Counted from the stretch's first letter, positions 9,846 to 19,591 are shown. The stretch is 64,000 nucleotides of DNA from Streptomyces fagopyri (GCF_009498275.1 NZ_CP045643.1:1736001-1800000); one strand, 5' to 3'. Translations and numbers: made by a program. The notes: generated by a model from the letters alone, not told the origin.

Positions 9846-9906
9846 GGGAGGCCTTTCGGTCCGGGACAGGGGGTACGGAGGGGTCCGTACGAGAGCGAAG
9901 GGGCGG

Positions 9907-10995
9907 TCAGTCCTGGGCACGTCCGGTGGTCACACGGGCGATCATCAGGGCGACCAGGATGATTCCGCCGTAGATCGCCTGGATCCAGAAGGACGGCACC
10001 TGCGCGAGGGTGAGCAGGTTCTGGACGACGCCCAGCAGCAGGACGCCGGTGAGGGCGCCGAACATGGTGCCCCTGCCGCCGTCGAGGCTGATGCCGCCGA
10101 TGACCGCGGCCGCCATCACCGTGAAGATCATGTTGTTGCCCTGGTTGGCGCTGATCGCGCCGACGTAACCGGTCTGCATGATCCCGCCGACCGAGGCGAG
10201 GACGCCCGCGACGACCGACACCCCGAGCAGTACCCGGTCGACACGGATGCCGGCCGCGCGGGCGGCGTCCGTGTTGCCGCCGATCGCGTACAGGGCGCGG
10301 CCGATCCGGTGGTACTTGAGGATCAGCCCGGCGACGCCGAAGGCGACGGCGGCCAGCCACACGGAGAGCGGAACGCGCAGGAAGGTGGAGGTGGCCAGGG
10401 AGAAGAACGCGTCGGGCATGCCGAACAGCGTCTTGCCCTTGGTCGCGCCGACCAGCAGGCCGCGCAGGACGATCAGCATCGCGAGGGTGACGATGAAGGC
10501 GTTGAGCTTCAGCTTCACCACGAGGACGCCGTTGAAGGCCCCGATGACGCCGCCCACCACGAGGACCCCCAGGAGGGCGATCCCGGCCGGCCATTCCGTG
10601 CCCCAGCCGGACTGGGCGGCGGGCAGGACCAGCAGCGCGCCGACGGCGGGCGCGATTCCGACGACCGACTCCAGCGACAGGTCGATCTTGCCGGTGATCA
10701 GGATGAGCGACTCGGCGAGGACGACCATCGCGAGGGCCGCGGAGGCACCGAGGATGGAGATGAGGTTCCGCTCGGTGAGGAAGGAGTCGTTGACGATCGC
10801 GCCCAGCACCATGAGCAGCAACAGGGCGGGAACGAGCGCGAGTTCGCGTGCGCGTCGGAGCAGTACGGTCTTGGTGGCACGCCCGTCGCCCAGTCGTGCG
10901 GCGGCGAACGGCGGGGCCTTCGTCTCAGCCACCGGGGCCTCGCTCTCCTCGGCCGGGGGTCCGGGGTTGACCCCCCGGGGAGATGCCGTAGCCAT
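9907..10995 (-). CDS. Sugar ABC transporter permease (CUT2, RbsC-like)
   Basis: This 362-residue membrane protein has roughly eight to ten hydrophobic segments and RbsC-family landmarks: '[15 protein letters not shown]', '[13 protein letters not shown]' and '[19 protein letters not shown]'. It should be the membrane subunit of the importer encoded with the two genes upstream. The ATG at 10995 has AAGGAG six bases upstream but overlaps the ATPase gene by 71 bp; a GTG at 10932 giving an 8-bp overlap is an alternative start that would remove the hydrophilic leader. Confidence 0.88.
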   Translation of the reverse strand: MATASPRGVNPGPPAEESEAPVAETKAPPFAAARLGDGRATKTVLLRRARELALVPALLLLMVLGAIVNDSFLTERNLISILGASAALAMVVLAESLILITGKIDLSLESVVGIAPAVGALLVLPAAQSGWGTEWPAGIALLGVLVVGGVIGAFNGVLVVKLKLNAFIVTLAMLIVLRGLLVGATKGKTLFGMPDAFFSLATSTFLRVPLSVWLAAVAFGVAGLILKYHRIGRALYAIGGNTDAARAAGIRVDRVLLGVSVVAGVLASVGGIMQTGYVGAISANQGNNMIFTVMAAAVIGGISLDGGRGTMFGALTGVLLLGVVQNLLTLAQVPSFWIQAIYGGIILVALMIARVTTGRAQD

Positions 10996-12481
10996 GGTCC
11001 ACTCCTTCGATGGAGGCGATCAGCTCGTGGTCGTGCCAGCCGGCCGGGTGCTCGGCGACGACACGGCCGTGGAAGAGGACGAGGACGCGGTCGCAGCGGC
11101 GCAGGTCGTCGAGTTCGTCGGAGACCACGAGCACGGCGGTGCCGTCGTCGCGGGCGCTGTCCACACGGGACAGCAGCGACTCCTTGGACTTCACGTCGAC
11201 GCCCGCGGTGGGGTTGATGAGGATGAGCAGCCGCGGGTCGGAGGCGAGGGCGCGGGCCATCACGACCTTCTGCGCGTTGCCGCCGGACAGGTCGGAGACG
11301 GGCTGGTCGGGCCCTTCGGCGTGGATGTCGAGGCGGTCGATCAGTTCGTCGGCGAACTCGCGTCTGCGGTCGGTGGCGATGAAGCCGTAACGGCCGAGCC
11401 GGTTCAGGACGCTCATGGTGGCGTTGTCGCCGATGGTCATGCCGGAGACGAGTCCCTGCTCGTGCCGGTCGCGCGGCACGCAGCCGACGCCTGCCCTGAG
11501 CGCGGCCTGCACGTCGCCGAACGGGAGTCGCTCCCCGTCGAGTCGGGCCGTCCCGCCCGTCGGCCGGTACAGGCCGGCGAGCGACTCGGCCAGCTCGATC
11601 TTGCCGCTCGCGCTGGACCCGGCGAGCCCGACGACCTCGCCCCGGCGGACGGTGAGGTCGATGGCGTCGTACGCGTCCGAGGTGAGCCCCTCGGTGCGCA
11701 GTACGACGGGCGCGTCGTCGGGCGCGGTGTCCCGGACGGCCGCCCGTTCGGCGATCGCCTCGCCGGCCATGGCCTCCACCAGCGCCGGACGCGGAAGTTC
11801 GGCGACCGGCGCGGTGGTGATCCAGCGGGCGTCGCGCAGCACGGTGACCGTCTGGCACACCTCGTACACCTCCTGGAGGTGGTGCGAGATGAACAGGAAG
11901 GTGACGCCGGACTCCTGGAGCGCGCGCATCCGGGTGAAGAGCCGTTCGATCTCCCGGTTGTCGAGCTGGGCCGTGGGTTCGTCGAGGACGATGAACCGGG
12001 CGCCGAAGCTCAACGCCCGTGCGATCTCGACCATTTGACGGTCCTCGACCTTGAGGTCGGCGGTGCGGGCCTCCGGATCGACCCGTACGTCCCAGGTGGC
12101 CAGGACGTCGGCCGCCTCGGACCGCAGTCTGCGCCAGCTGATCAGTCCGCCGCGTCCGGTCGGCTGCCGGTTGATGAAGAGGTTCTCCGCGACCGTCAAC
12201 TCCGGTACGACGGTGGGTTTCTGGTAGACGCAGGCCACCTTGCGGCGCCAGGCGTCGCGGTCGGTGAGCGGGGGCGCGGGTTCGCCGTCGAAGCTGACCG
12301 TGCCCTCGTCGGGGGCCTGCAGACCGGTGAGGATCGTGACGAGGGTGGACTTGCCCGCGCCGTTGCGCCCTACGAGGGCATGGGACTCGCCCGGCAGGAC
12401 GGTGAGCCGGCCGTCTTGGAGGGCGACGGTGGGGCCGTACCGCTTGGCGACCCCGCGCGCCTCCACCAGTGGTGTACTCAT
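10925..12481 (-). CDS. Sugar ABC transporter ATP-binding protein with two ATPase domains (CUT2, RbsA-like)
   Basis: The 518-residue protein has two fused ATPase domains, as is usual for CUT2 importers. The first has a full Walker A ('VGRNGAGKST') and Walker B ('FIVLDEPTA'). The second has a degenerate Walker A ('AGSSASGKIE') but a good signature 'VSDLSGGNAQKV' and 'LILINPTAGVD'. Asymmetric active sites of this kind are common in RbsA. The Walker B Asp-Glu of domain two reads 'LILINPT' rather than 'LDEPT', which suggests that only one site hydrolyses ATP. The start overlaps the binding-protein stop (ATGA). Confidence 0.9.
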   Translation of the reverse strand: MSTPLVEARGVAKRYGPTVALQDGRLTVLPGESHALVGRNGAGKSTLVTILTGLQAPDEGTVSFDGEPAPPLTDRDAWRRKVACVYQKPTVVPELTVAENLFINRQPTGRGGLISWRRLRSEAADVLATWDVRVDPEARTADLKVEDRQMVEIARALSFGARFIVLDEPTAQLDNREIERLFTRMRALQESGVTFLFISHHLQEVYEVCQTVTVLRDARWITTAPVAELPRPALVEAMAGEAIAERAAVRDTAPDDAPVVLRTEGLTSDAYDAIDLTVRRGEVVGLAGSSASGKIELAESLAGLYRPTGGTARLDGERLPFGDVQAALRAGVGCVPRDRHEQGLVSGMTIGDNATMSVLNRLGRYGFIATDRRREFADELIDRLDIHAEGPDQPVSDLSGGNAQKVVMARALASDPRLLILINPTAGVDVKSKESLLSRVDSARDDGTAVLVVSDELDDLRRCDRVLVLFHGRVVAEHPAGWHDHELIASIEGVDHGYGISPGGQPRTPGRGERGPGG

Positions 12482-13554
12482 TTGACCGTGTTGCCCCAGA
12501 GCTCGGGGTCGTCGACGTTGTCCTTGGTGACCAGCGGCGCGGGCAGCTGGTCCTCCAGGATGCCGCCGGGCAGCTCGACGATCTTGGAGTCGTGGTCGGT
12601 CGGTCCGGTCTTGAACGTCTTGCCCTGCATGGCCGCCTTGATGTAGTACATGCCGTACTTGGCGTAGGCGTCGGCGGGCTGGGAGACGGTGGCGTCGATC
12701 TCGCCCTTGCGGATGGCGTCGAACTCCTGCGGGATGCCGTCGTTCGAGACGATCGCGATGTGGCCGGCCTGACCCGCCTTCTTCAGCATCCCCTTCGACT
12801 TCAGGGTCTGCAGTGTGGGCGCGAGGTAGACACCGCCCGCCTGCATGTAGATGCCCTTGATGTCGGGGTTGGCGTTCAGCAGCGTGTCCAGCTTGGAGGC
12901 CGCGGTGTCGGACTCCCACTTGGCGGGGATCTCCAGGACCTTGAGCTTCGGGTAGTTCTTCTTCACGCAGGAGCGGAACGCCTCGGAGCGGTCACGGCCG
13001 TTGACCGAGGCCAGGTCGCCCATGATCTGCACGACCTTGCCCGAACCGATCTGCTTGCCCAGGTACTCGCAGGCCTTCTCGCCGTACGCGACGTTGTCGG
13101 CGCGGACGACCATGGCGACCTTCCCCTTGTCGGGGGCCACGTCGACGGCGACCACGGGGACGCCCTTGCGGTCGGCCTGGTCGAGACCGGCGACGATCGC
13201 GGCGCTGTCCAGCGGGGCCACCACGAGCCCCTTCACGCCCTGGTTGAGCTGGTTGTTGATGTCGGTGATCTGCTGGGACGGATCGCTGTTGGAGTTGACG
13301 GTCTTGAGGGCGTCGACGCCCTCGGACTTCGCCATCTTGGGTACGTAGTCGTTGTAGGACTGCCAGAACGGCGAGGTCAGCAGGGGCAGGATCACTCCGA
13401 CCTTGCCACTGCCGTCGCCTCCCCCGCCGCCGGAGGCGACGTCGTCCTTGGTGCTGCCGCACGCCGCGAGCACGAGGGTCGCGCAGGCGACCACAGCCGC
13501 CGCACTCACTGCCCGCGACGGGATTCGCCTGTTCCGCACTGTTCTGCCGGCCAT
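12478..13554 (-). CDS. Sugar ABC transporter substrate-binding lipoprotein (CUT2, RbsB-like)
   Basis: This 358-residue periplasmic-binding-protein-like lipoprotein has the lipobox LVLAACGS. The mature part is a type I binding fold: 'KVGVILPLLTSPFWQSYNDYV', 'ITDINNQLNQGVKGLVVAPLDS' and 'VNGRDRSEAF'. It should capture the sugar outside the membrane, probably L-fucose or a fucosylated mono- or disaccharide. An in-frame ATG at 13569 precedes the chosen ATG at 13554; I prefer 13554 because GAGGAG lies seven bases upstream of it. It is the first gene of the operon and diverges from the FadR-type regulator. Confidence 0.88.
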   Translation of the reverse strand: MAGRTVRNRRIPSRAVSAAAVVACATLVLAACGSTKDDVASGGGGGDGSGKVGVILPLLTSPFWQSYNDYVPKMAKSEGVDALKTVNSNSDPSQQITDINNQLNQGVKGLVVAPLDSAAIVAGLDQADRKGVPVVAVDVAPDKGKVAMVVRADNVAYGEKACEYLGKQIGSGKVVQIMGDLASVNGRDRSEAFRSCVKKNYPKLKVLEIPAKWESDTAASKLDTLLNANPDIKGIYMQAGGVYLAPTLQTLKSKGMLKKAGQAGHIAIVSNDGIPQEFDAIRKGEIDATVSQPADAYAKYGMYYIKAAMQGKTFKTGPTDHDSKIVELPGGILEDQLPAPLVTKDNVDDPELWGNTVK

Positions 13555-13626
13555 CTGACGGCTCCTCATTGAGCGAGATCGAGCAGGACGCGTGGCCGGA
13601 GTCCCTCTTCCAGCCGGGACGAATAT

Positions 13627-13702
13627 TTATCAGACCACTTTGGGTCCGCAACACCCTGCGGAGCCAACTTTTCCCGGTTTCCGGCCGTAGTGGTCCGACC
13701 AC
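13627..13702. promoter_or_regulatory. Putative FadR-type operators between the fucose operon and its regulator
   Basis: A perfect 13-bp palindrome, GTGGTCCGACCAC, lies at 13690-13702. It matches the TGGTnnnACCA pattern of FadR-subfamily GntR proteins. A degenerate second copy (minus-strand TGGTCTGATAA) covers 13627-13637, inside AT-rich bases that would form the -10 region of the operon promoter on the minus strand. A third, weaker copy (TGGTTAGACTG, 13708-13718) overlaps a TAGACT hexamer suitable as the regulator's own -10. The arrangement fits repression of both directions by the gene at 13748. The sites are seen directly; binding is inference. Confidence 0.6.
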
Positions 13703-13747
13703 ATCGGTGGTTAGACTGCGGCGCACCCGGCAACAGGAGGAAGCGGC

Positions 13748-14470
13748 GTGGACGAGACCCTGTCCCACGGGACGGAGGGCGCCCCCCAGAAGGGCACCGT
13801 GACCCAGCGCGCCATCGAGCGGATCAAGGAGATGATCAAAGAGGGCCGCCTCGAGCCCGGACAGCGGCTGCCGACGGAGCGCGATCTCGCCGCCCAGCTG
13901 GGCATGTCCCGCAGCTCGATGCGCGAGGCGATCCGCGCGCTCACGGTCCTCGGGGTCCTGGAGGCCAGGCACGGCTCCGGCATCTACGTCACGCGACTGG
14001 AGGCCGGGGACCTCCTGGAGACCTTCGGTGTGGTGGCCGACCTCTCGCGCGGGCCGCGGCTGGTGGAACTGCTGGAGGTGCGCCGGATCCTGGAGTCGAC
14101 GGCGACGGCACTGGCCGCCGCGCGGATCACCCCCGACCAGCTCGCCGAGGTGGAGAAACACCTCGCGGCGATGAACGCGACCGACGACCCGGAGGAGATC
14201 CTCGCCCACGACCTGGCCTTCCACCGGGAGATCGCGGCCGCGGCGGGCAACGAGACCATGGCGGCCATCCTGGAGGGGCTGTCCTCGCGCACCTTCCGCG
14301 CCCGGGTCTGGCGCGGCTACCAGGAGGAGGGCGCCTTCGAGCGCACCCGCCGCGAACACGCCGCGATCCACCGCGCGCTGCTGGCCCACGACCCGGAGGC
14401 GGCCAGAGCGGCCGCCGCCGCGCACGTGGGCGAGGTGGAACAGTGGCTGCGGACCCAGCTCACGCAGTAG
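13748..14470 (+). CDS. FadR/GntR-family transcriptional regulator (FCD domain)
   Basis: The 240-residue regulator has an N-terminal winged helix (about 20-85; 'LPTERDLAAQLGMSRSSMREAIRAL', 'LEARHGSGIYV') and an all-helical FCD ligand-binding domain with the acidic/His metal-site pattern 'DLAFHREIAAAAGN'. GTG 13748 follows AGGAGGAAGCGGC, a strong ribosome site. It diverges from the fucose operon and is convergent with the GH38 gene, 24 bp away. Its likely effector is fucose or a pathway acid. Confidence 0.88.
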   Translation: MDETLSHGTEGAPQKGTVTQRAIERIKEMIKEGRLEPGQRLPTERDLAAQLGMSRSSMREAIRALTVLGVLEARHGSGIYVTRLEAGDLLETFGVVADLSRGPRLVELLEVRRILESTATALAAARITPDQLAEVEKHLAAMNATDDPEEILAHDLAFHREIAAAAGNETMAAILEGLSSRTFRARVWRGYQEEGAFERTRREHAAIHRALLAHDPEAARAAAAAHVGEVEQWLRTQLTQ

Positions 14471-14494
14471 CCGGGTCCGCGGCCCGTACGGTGC

Positions 14495-17400
14495 TCAGGC
14501 CCGCTTCAGCCGCAACGTCACCAGCTCGAAGGGGCGCAGCGACAGGGTGATCCGGTCGCCGTCGTGCTCCGGCGGCGCGGCGTCCGCGAGGGGCCGCTCC
14601 AGCAGATCGGTCACCGTGACGGCCTCGGTCGCGAAGCCGGCGGTGAGCGTGGCCCGGGTCCGGCCGCCGCGGGACTCGTGGAAGCGAACGACCACGTCAC
14701 CGCTGCCGTCGTCGGCGAGCTTGACCGCGGTCACCACGACCGCGTCCTGCTCGACGCCCACCAGCGGCACGACCTCGCGCGCCCCCGTCAGATGCCGCTC
14801 GGGCAGGTTGATCCGCCATCCCTCGCGCACCGCGTCCCCGATCGCGGCACCGGGCACCAGTGCGTGCCGGAAGCGGTGGACGCCCTGGTCCGTCTCCGGG
14901 TCCGGGAAGCGCGGGGCGCGCAGCAGGGACACCCGCACGGTGGTGGTCGTACCGGAGTCGCTGTCGCGCACGGTCCGGGTCACGTCGTGTCCGTACGTGG
15001 AGTCGTTGACGATCGCCACCCCCCAGCCCGGTTCCTCGACGTGCACGAACCGGTGGTTGCACGCCTCGAACTTGGCCGCCTCCCATGAGGTGTTGGTGTG
15101 GGTGGGCCGGTGGAAGTGCCCGAACTGGGTCTCGGACGCGTACCGTTCGGCGTGCACGTCGAGCGGGAAGGCGAGCTTCAGGAACTTCTCGGTCTCGTGC
15201 CAGTCCACCTCGGTGTCGATGCCGAGCCGCCGCTCCCCGGGCGCCAGCGACAGCACCTGGGTGACCCGCGACGCGCCGAAGGACCGGACGACCCGGACCG
15301 AGACGCCGTCGTCGCCCGGTCCGACCTCGTCGGCGTCGACCAGGTCGGTGACCGTGTTGCGGTAGAACTCGTCGACGTCCCAGGCGTCCCACATGTTCGG
15401 GAAGTCGGGGTGGATCTGGAGCAGGTTCGCGGCCCGGTCCGGTGCGACCGTCTCGCGGCCGGCCTCGATGTCGTACGCCGAGACGACCAGTCCCCCGGCG
15501 TCGATCTCCACCCGCAGCAGACCGTTGTCGAGGACGTGTCCGCCGTCCGCCCGCGGGGTGAGCGAGACCTCGCCGGGGTCGGCTGCCGGGCGGGCCGCGC
15601 CCGCCGGGACCCCGTCGCGGGTGTGCGGGGCGGAGTTGAACACGAGCCGGGTGGTCCCTTCACCGGCCAGCGCGCGCTGTGCCGCGCCGATGATGCCGTC
15701 GAGTTCCGCGGCGACCCGCTCGTAGGTCCGCCGGGCCTCCCGGTGCACCCAGGCGATGGACGAGCCGGGCAGGATGTCGTGGAACTGGTGGAGCAGCACC
15801 GTCTTCCAGACGCGGTCCAGCTCCTCGTACGGGTAGCGGAACCCGGTCCGCACCGCCGCGGTCGCCGCCCACAGTTCGGCCTCGCGCAGCAGGTGCTCGC
15901 TGCGTCGGTTGCCCTGCTTGGTCCTCGCCTGGCTGGTGAGGGTCGCGCGGTGCAGTTCGAGGTACAGCTCGCCGACCCAGACGGGCGCTTCGGGGTGTTC
16001 GGCCTCGGCCTTCGCGAAGAACTCCGCGGGGGTCTCCCACACCACGGTGGCGGAGCCTTCGAGGTTCTTGAGCCGGGCCGCCTTGGCGACCATCTCGCGG
16101 GTGGTGCCGCCGCCCCCGTCGCCCCAGCCGGTGGGCGCGAGGGAGTGCCGGGCGACGCCCTTGTCCTTGAAGTTCCTGGCCGCGTGGGCGATCTCGCTGC
16201 CCCGCATGGAGCAGTTGTAGGTGTCGACGGGCGGGAAGTGGGTGAAGATGCGGGTGCCGTCGATGCCCTCCCAACGGAAGGTGTGGTGCGGGAACTTGTT
16301 GGTCTGTGACCAGGAGATCTTCTGCGTGAGCAGCCACTTGGAGCCCGCGGCCTTGATGATCTGCGGGAGTCCGGCGGCGAAGCCGAAGGTGTCGGGCAGC
16401 CAGGCCTCGTCGTTCTCGATGCCGAACTCGTCGAGGAAGAACCTCTTGCCGTGCACGAACTGACGGGCCATCGCCTCCGAACCGGGCATGTTGGTGTCCG
16501 ACTCGACCCACATGCCTCCGGCCGGGACGAACCGGCCGTCCGCGACGGCCTTCTTCACCCGCGCCCACACCTCGGGGCGGTGCTCCTTCACCCAGGCCCA
16601 CTGCTGGGCCTGGGACATGGCGAAGACGAAGTCGGGTTCGTCCTCGATGAGCGCGGTCATGTTGGAGGTCGTGCGCGCCACCTTGCGGACCGTCTCGCGC
16701 AGCGGCCACAGCCAGGCCGAGTCGATGTGCGCGTGCCCGACGGCGCTGATCCGGTGCGCGGAGGGCACGGCGGGTTCCGCGAGCACGCCCGCCAGCCGGG
16801 AGCGGGCCGCGGCGGCGGTGCCGCCCACGTCCTGGAGGTCGACGGCGTCCAGCGCCCGTTCCACCGCGCGCAGGATGTCCCAGCGCCGCGCGGACTCCAC
16901 CGGCAGCTCGGCCATCAGTTCGCCGAGCACCTCCAGGTCGAGCACCAGCTCCCACACCGTCTCGTCGAGGACCGCGAGGTCCATCCGGGTGAGCGTGTAC
17001 TGCGGCTCGCCGCCCGCCGTGTCCTTGTCGCCGAGGTGGGTGGGCCGGAAGGGGTGGTAGTCGAGGATCACCGGGTTGGAGGCGGCCTCGATGTGCAGCC
17101 GGACCTCCTCACCGCCCTCGGCCGGCGCGGCGACGCGCACCCACTGGTTACGCGGGTTGAGGCCCTTCACCGGGGTGCCGTCGGGACGGTAGACGAGCCC
17201 CTCGCACTGGAATCCGGGCATGTTCTCGTCGAATCCGAGGTCGAGGACGGCCTCGACGGTCCGGCCGGCCCAGGCCTCGGGGACGGTCCCGGTGACCCGG
17301 AACCAGCTGGTGCCCCACGGAGCGCCCCAGCGCGCGCCCACCTCGATCGTCTCCGGCACGGCCGCGAGCCCCTCGGCGACCGGGACCGGCTCGCCCGGCG

Positions 17401-17512
17401 CGTGCCACACCGCCACTTCCAGCGGTACGGACTCGGGGTACACGGCGGGTCGGATGCGCTCGTCGAGGACTCGCTTGAGGCGGGCTTCGACCAGGGTGCG
17501 GTCGTCATGCAT
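14495..17512 (-). CDS. GH38 alpha-mannosidase, cytoplasmic
   Basis: This is a 1005-residue retaining alpha-mannosidase with no signal peptide, so it acts on imported oligosaccharide. The zinc site starts at 'GHAHIDSAWLWP' (His262, Asp264), the nucleophile is Asp339 in 'GGMWVESDTNMPGSE', and later zinc His residues lie in 'LLHQFHDILPGSSIAWVHR'. A beta-rich C-terminal region follows, as usual in the family. It is the last gene of the LacI-controlled operon, 30 bp after the GH85 gene. In context it should strip alpha-linked mannose from high-mannose glycans released by the GH85 enzyme. Confidence 0.93.
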   Translation of the reverse strand: MHDDRTLVEARLKRVLDERIRPAVYPESVPLEVAVWHAPGEPVPVAEGLAAVPETIEVGARWGAPWGTSWFRVTGTVPEAWAGRTVEAVLDLGFDENMPGFQCEGLVYRPDGTPVKGLNPRNQWVRVAAPAEGGEEVRLHIEAASNPVILDYHPFRPTHLGDKDTAGGEPQYTLTRMDLAVLDETVWELVLDLEVLGELMAELPVESARRWDILRAVERALDAVDLQDVGGTAAAARSRLAGVLAEPAVPSAHRISAVGHAHIDSAWLWPLRETVRKVARTTSNMTALIEDEPDFVFAMSQAQQWAWVKEHRPEVWARVKKAVADGRFVPAGGMWVESDTNMPGSEAMARQFVHGKRFFLDEFGIENDEAWLPDTFGFAAGLPQIIKAAGSKWLLTQKISWSQTNKFPHHTFRWEGIDGTRIFTHFPPVDTYNCSMRGSEIAHAARNFKDKGVARHSLAPTGWGDGGGGTTREMVAKAARLKNLEGSATVVWETPAEFFAKAEAEHPEAPVWVGELYLELHRATLTSQARTKQGNRRSEHLLREAELWAATAAVRTGFRYPYEELDRVWKTVLLHQFHDILPGSSIAWVHREARRTYERVAAELDGIIGAAQRALAGEGTTRLVFNSAPHTRDGVPAGAARPAADPGEVSLTPRADGGHVLDNGLLRVEIDAGGLVVSAYDIEAGRETVAPDRAANLLQIHPDFPNMWDAWDVDEFYRNTVTDLVDADEVGPGDDGVSVRVVRSFGASRVTQVLSLAPGERRLGIDTEVDWHETEKFLKLAFPLDVHAERYASETQFGHFHRPTHTNTSWEAAKFEACNHRFVHVEEPGWGVAIVNDSTYGHDVTRTVRDSDSGTTTTVRVSLLRAPRFPDPETDQGVHRFRHALVPGAAIGDAVREGWRINLPERHLTGAREVVPLVGVEQDAVVVTAVKLADDGSGDVVVRFHESRGGRTRATLTAGFATEAVTVTDLLERPLADAAPPEHDGDRITLSLRPFELVTLRLKRA

Positions 17513-17542
17513 GGGAGAGCTCCGTGGGGTGAGGGGTGCGGG

Positions 17543-19552
17543 TCACCAGGTGTGGGTGGTCGTGGCCGGGGTCGAGACGGTGAACAGCTCCCCCACCGCG
17601 CGCAGTTCGAATCCTGCGGCGGCCTCGCCCTGCTCGGCGGTGAGACCGCCCGCGTAGAACGCGGTCTGGCAGGTGCCGCCGAGGAAGCGACGGGTGCCGT
17701 CGGGCAGCGTCCGGTGGAGCTCGTAGTGGCGTACGTCGCCGGTGGCGCCCTGCCAGGCGAAGCGCAGGTTGCCGCCGTCTGCGTCGGTGACGCGCAGGTC
17801 GGTGGGGGCGTCGGGGGTCACCGTGGTGTCCCGCACCGCGAGCCCGCCCAGCCGCCAGCTCACGGGACCGGTGCTCGCGGCCAGCCGGACGCCGAGCGCG
17901 TGCACGGTGCCCGACAGTCCGGTCAGCCGCACGGTGGACGTCTGCCAGCCGTCGCCCCCGGTGGTGGGTACGGAGATGTAGGTGTACGGGGGTGCTCCGC
18001 CCGCGGCGCCCGGCTCCGCGGTGGCGACGGCCAGCTCCAGAGAGGTGCTGCCCGCGTCCGTGCGGTGGGTCAGCTCGACCACGGTGTCCGCGCCGAGCGG
18101 CAGCCGGGTCGCGTACAGGTCCAGCGTCGTCGGCGCGTCGAGGGCGCCGGTGACCAGGAGGCTGCTGCCGCCCCGCCAGGCGTCGGCGAAGTCGAAGGCG
18201 ACGGTGGGGCGGTGGCCGGCGGTGCGCACCACCCAGCGGCGGGAGGGCAGCCGGTCCTGGAGACCCAGGTGGTTCCACGCGGTGTCCGACGTCACCTCCC
18301 CCTCCTCGTACCACCTGAGGCCGTGGCCGGTGTTGAAGGCGCTCGCGAACGGCAGCGAGCCGACGGTGGAGCGGTCGGCGACGGAGAGTGCCGGGGCACG
18401 CCAGCCGGCGCTCGTGGCCGGCTGGGAGGGGTCGAGGGAGGAGCCGGTCCAGAACAGGTCGTCGGCGTGGTGGAAGTCGCCGGGGGTGCGGCCCGCGGGC
18501 AGGTGGTTGCGGGTCCACTCGGGCCGGTAGAAGCCGACCGAGGTCACGTGCGCCTTGTCGGCGGGCACGATGGCGTCCCAGTTGACGGACGCGTTGGTGC
18601 CGTTGGCCTCGACGTCGACGCCCGCCCACAACTCGTACGGACTGCGGCCGAGTTGCCGGGCGGTCGTGGCGGAGGAGGCCAGACTGCTCGACGACCAGCG
18701 GAAGTCGACGAAGAGGGAGTCGGCGGCCTGGAAGAACGTCTTGTTCTGGTTGTTGAGGGCTCCCTGCCAGCCGACGGAGCCGGTCACGGTCATCGCGTCG
18801 TACCAGGTGACGCGCTGTCCCTCGGCGGCGCCGAGCGCCTTGAGCTCCTCCAGGAAGCCGAGCACGGCGGTGGCGAGCGCGGTGTCGCCGCCGCTGGTCT
18901 CGGCGTTGACGAACCAGCCGTCGAAGCCGTGGGCGGCCGCCACCGCGACCAGTTGGGCCGCGAGCGGATAGTGCCCGGTGGCGTCCTTCTGCACCAGGTC
19001 GCGGGTCCACTGGATACGGCCGCCGTAGGCGACGGGTGGCAGGAAGACGTTGCCGAGGACGGGCACGCCGTGCCGGTGGGCCGCGTCCACGATCGGGGCG
19101 TTCGGCGCGAGGATCAGTCCCTCGCCGGACGAGCCTCCCCAGAAGACCAGTTCGTCGAGGTAGGCCCAGTGGGTGAGGGCGTAGTAGTCGGCGTCGGCCG
19201 CGCCCTGGGCGGGGTTGCCCGACGTCGGGCCGAAGGAGACGAGGGACTGGACACGGGCCTGGCCGGCGCGGGCGGTGGTGTTCGCGGGGGTCGGGGTGAA
19301 GCGCGCGGCGAGCGGCACGGAGGCCGCGTTGAACGCCAGGTCCGTGTCGCCGGCGGCGCTCCATGTCTTCAGACTGCGCCAGGTGATGCCGGCGCCGGGG
19401 GTGCCCGGGGGCAGCGAGTCCGGGTACCAGTAGGAGACGTACGGCTGGAGGTCGCGCCCGGCGGCGGCCGCGCGCCCGGGGACGCCGGGCAGTGCGGGGG
19501 TGAGCGCCGCGGCGCCCGCGGCGAGCAGAAGGGCGCGTCTGCTGAGGTTCAC
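17543..19552 (-). CDS. GH85 endo-beta-N-acetylglucosaminidase, Tat-secreted
   Basis: The 669-residue enzyme cuts the chitobiose core of N-glycans, leaving one GlcNAc on the protein. The N-terminus 'NLSRRALLLAAG' is a twin-arginine signal ending near 'GRAAAAG'. The GH85 barrel runs to about residue 390; the substrate-assisted pair is Asn216 and Glu218 in 'GFDGWFVNAETSGG', with 'YWYPDSLPPG' and 'NVFLPP' as further family marks. A galactose-binding-like beta-sandwich and a FnIII-like module ('TPDAPTDLRV') follow. It is the only glycosidase in this operon with a signal, so it does the extracellular release step. Confidence 0.92.
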   Translation of the reverse strand: MNLSRRALLLAAGAAALTPALPGVPGRAAAAGRDLQPYVSYWYPDSLPPGTPGAGITWRSLKTWSAAGDTDLAFNAASVPLAARFTPTPANTTARAGQARVQSLVSFGPTSGNPAQGAADADYYALTHWAYLDELVFWGGSSGEGLILAPNAPIVDAAHRHGVPVLGNVFLPPVAYGGRIQWTRDLVQKDATGHYPLAAQLVAVAAAHGFDGWFVNAETSGGDTALATAVLGFLEELKALGAAEGQRVTWYDAMTVTGSVGWQGALNNQNKTFFQAADSLFVDFRWSSSSLASSATTARQLGRSPYELWAGVDVEANGTNASVNWDAIVPADKAHVTSVGFYRPEWTRNHLPAGRTPGDFHHADDLFWTGSSLDPSQPATSAGWRAPALSVADRSTVGSLPFASAFNTGHGLRWYEEGEVTSDTAWNHLGLQDRLPSRRWVVRTAGHRPTVAFDFADAWRGGSSLLVTGALDAPTTLDLYATRLPLGADTVVELTHRTDAGSTSLELAVATAEPGAAGGAPPYTYISVPTTGGDGWQTSTVRLTGLSGTVHALGVRLAASTGPVSWRLGGLAVRDTTVTPDAPTDLRVTDADGGNLRFAWQGATGDVRHYELHRTLPDGTRRFLGGTCQTAFYAGGLTAEQGEAAAGFELRAVGELFTVSTPATTTHTW

Positions 19553-19591
19553 TGTGTGCTCCGTGTCGTCGTGGGGACGGGTGGGGACGGG

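Noticed and set aside
9808..12646. Long plus-strand open frames (469 and 822 codons) opposite the fucose transporter genes
   Set aside because: They are antisense shadows of the three ABC genes; their translations are Asp/Gly/Arg/Val-rich without motifs, and the minus frames carry complete families.
13690..13702. GTGGTCCGACCAC as a DasR (dre) site
   Set aside because: It resembles AGTGGTCTAGACCACT but has an odd-length centre lacking the CTAG core. It fits the FadR-type TGGTnnnACCA spacing and lies next to a FadR-type gene.
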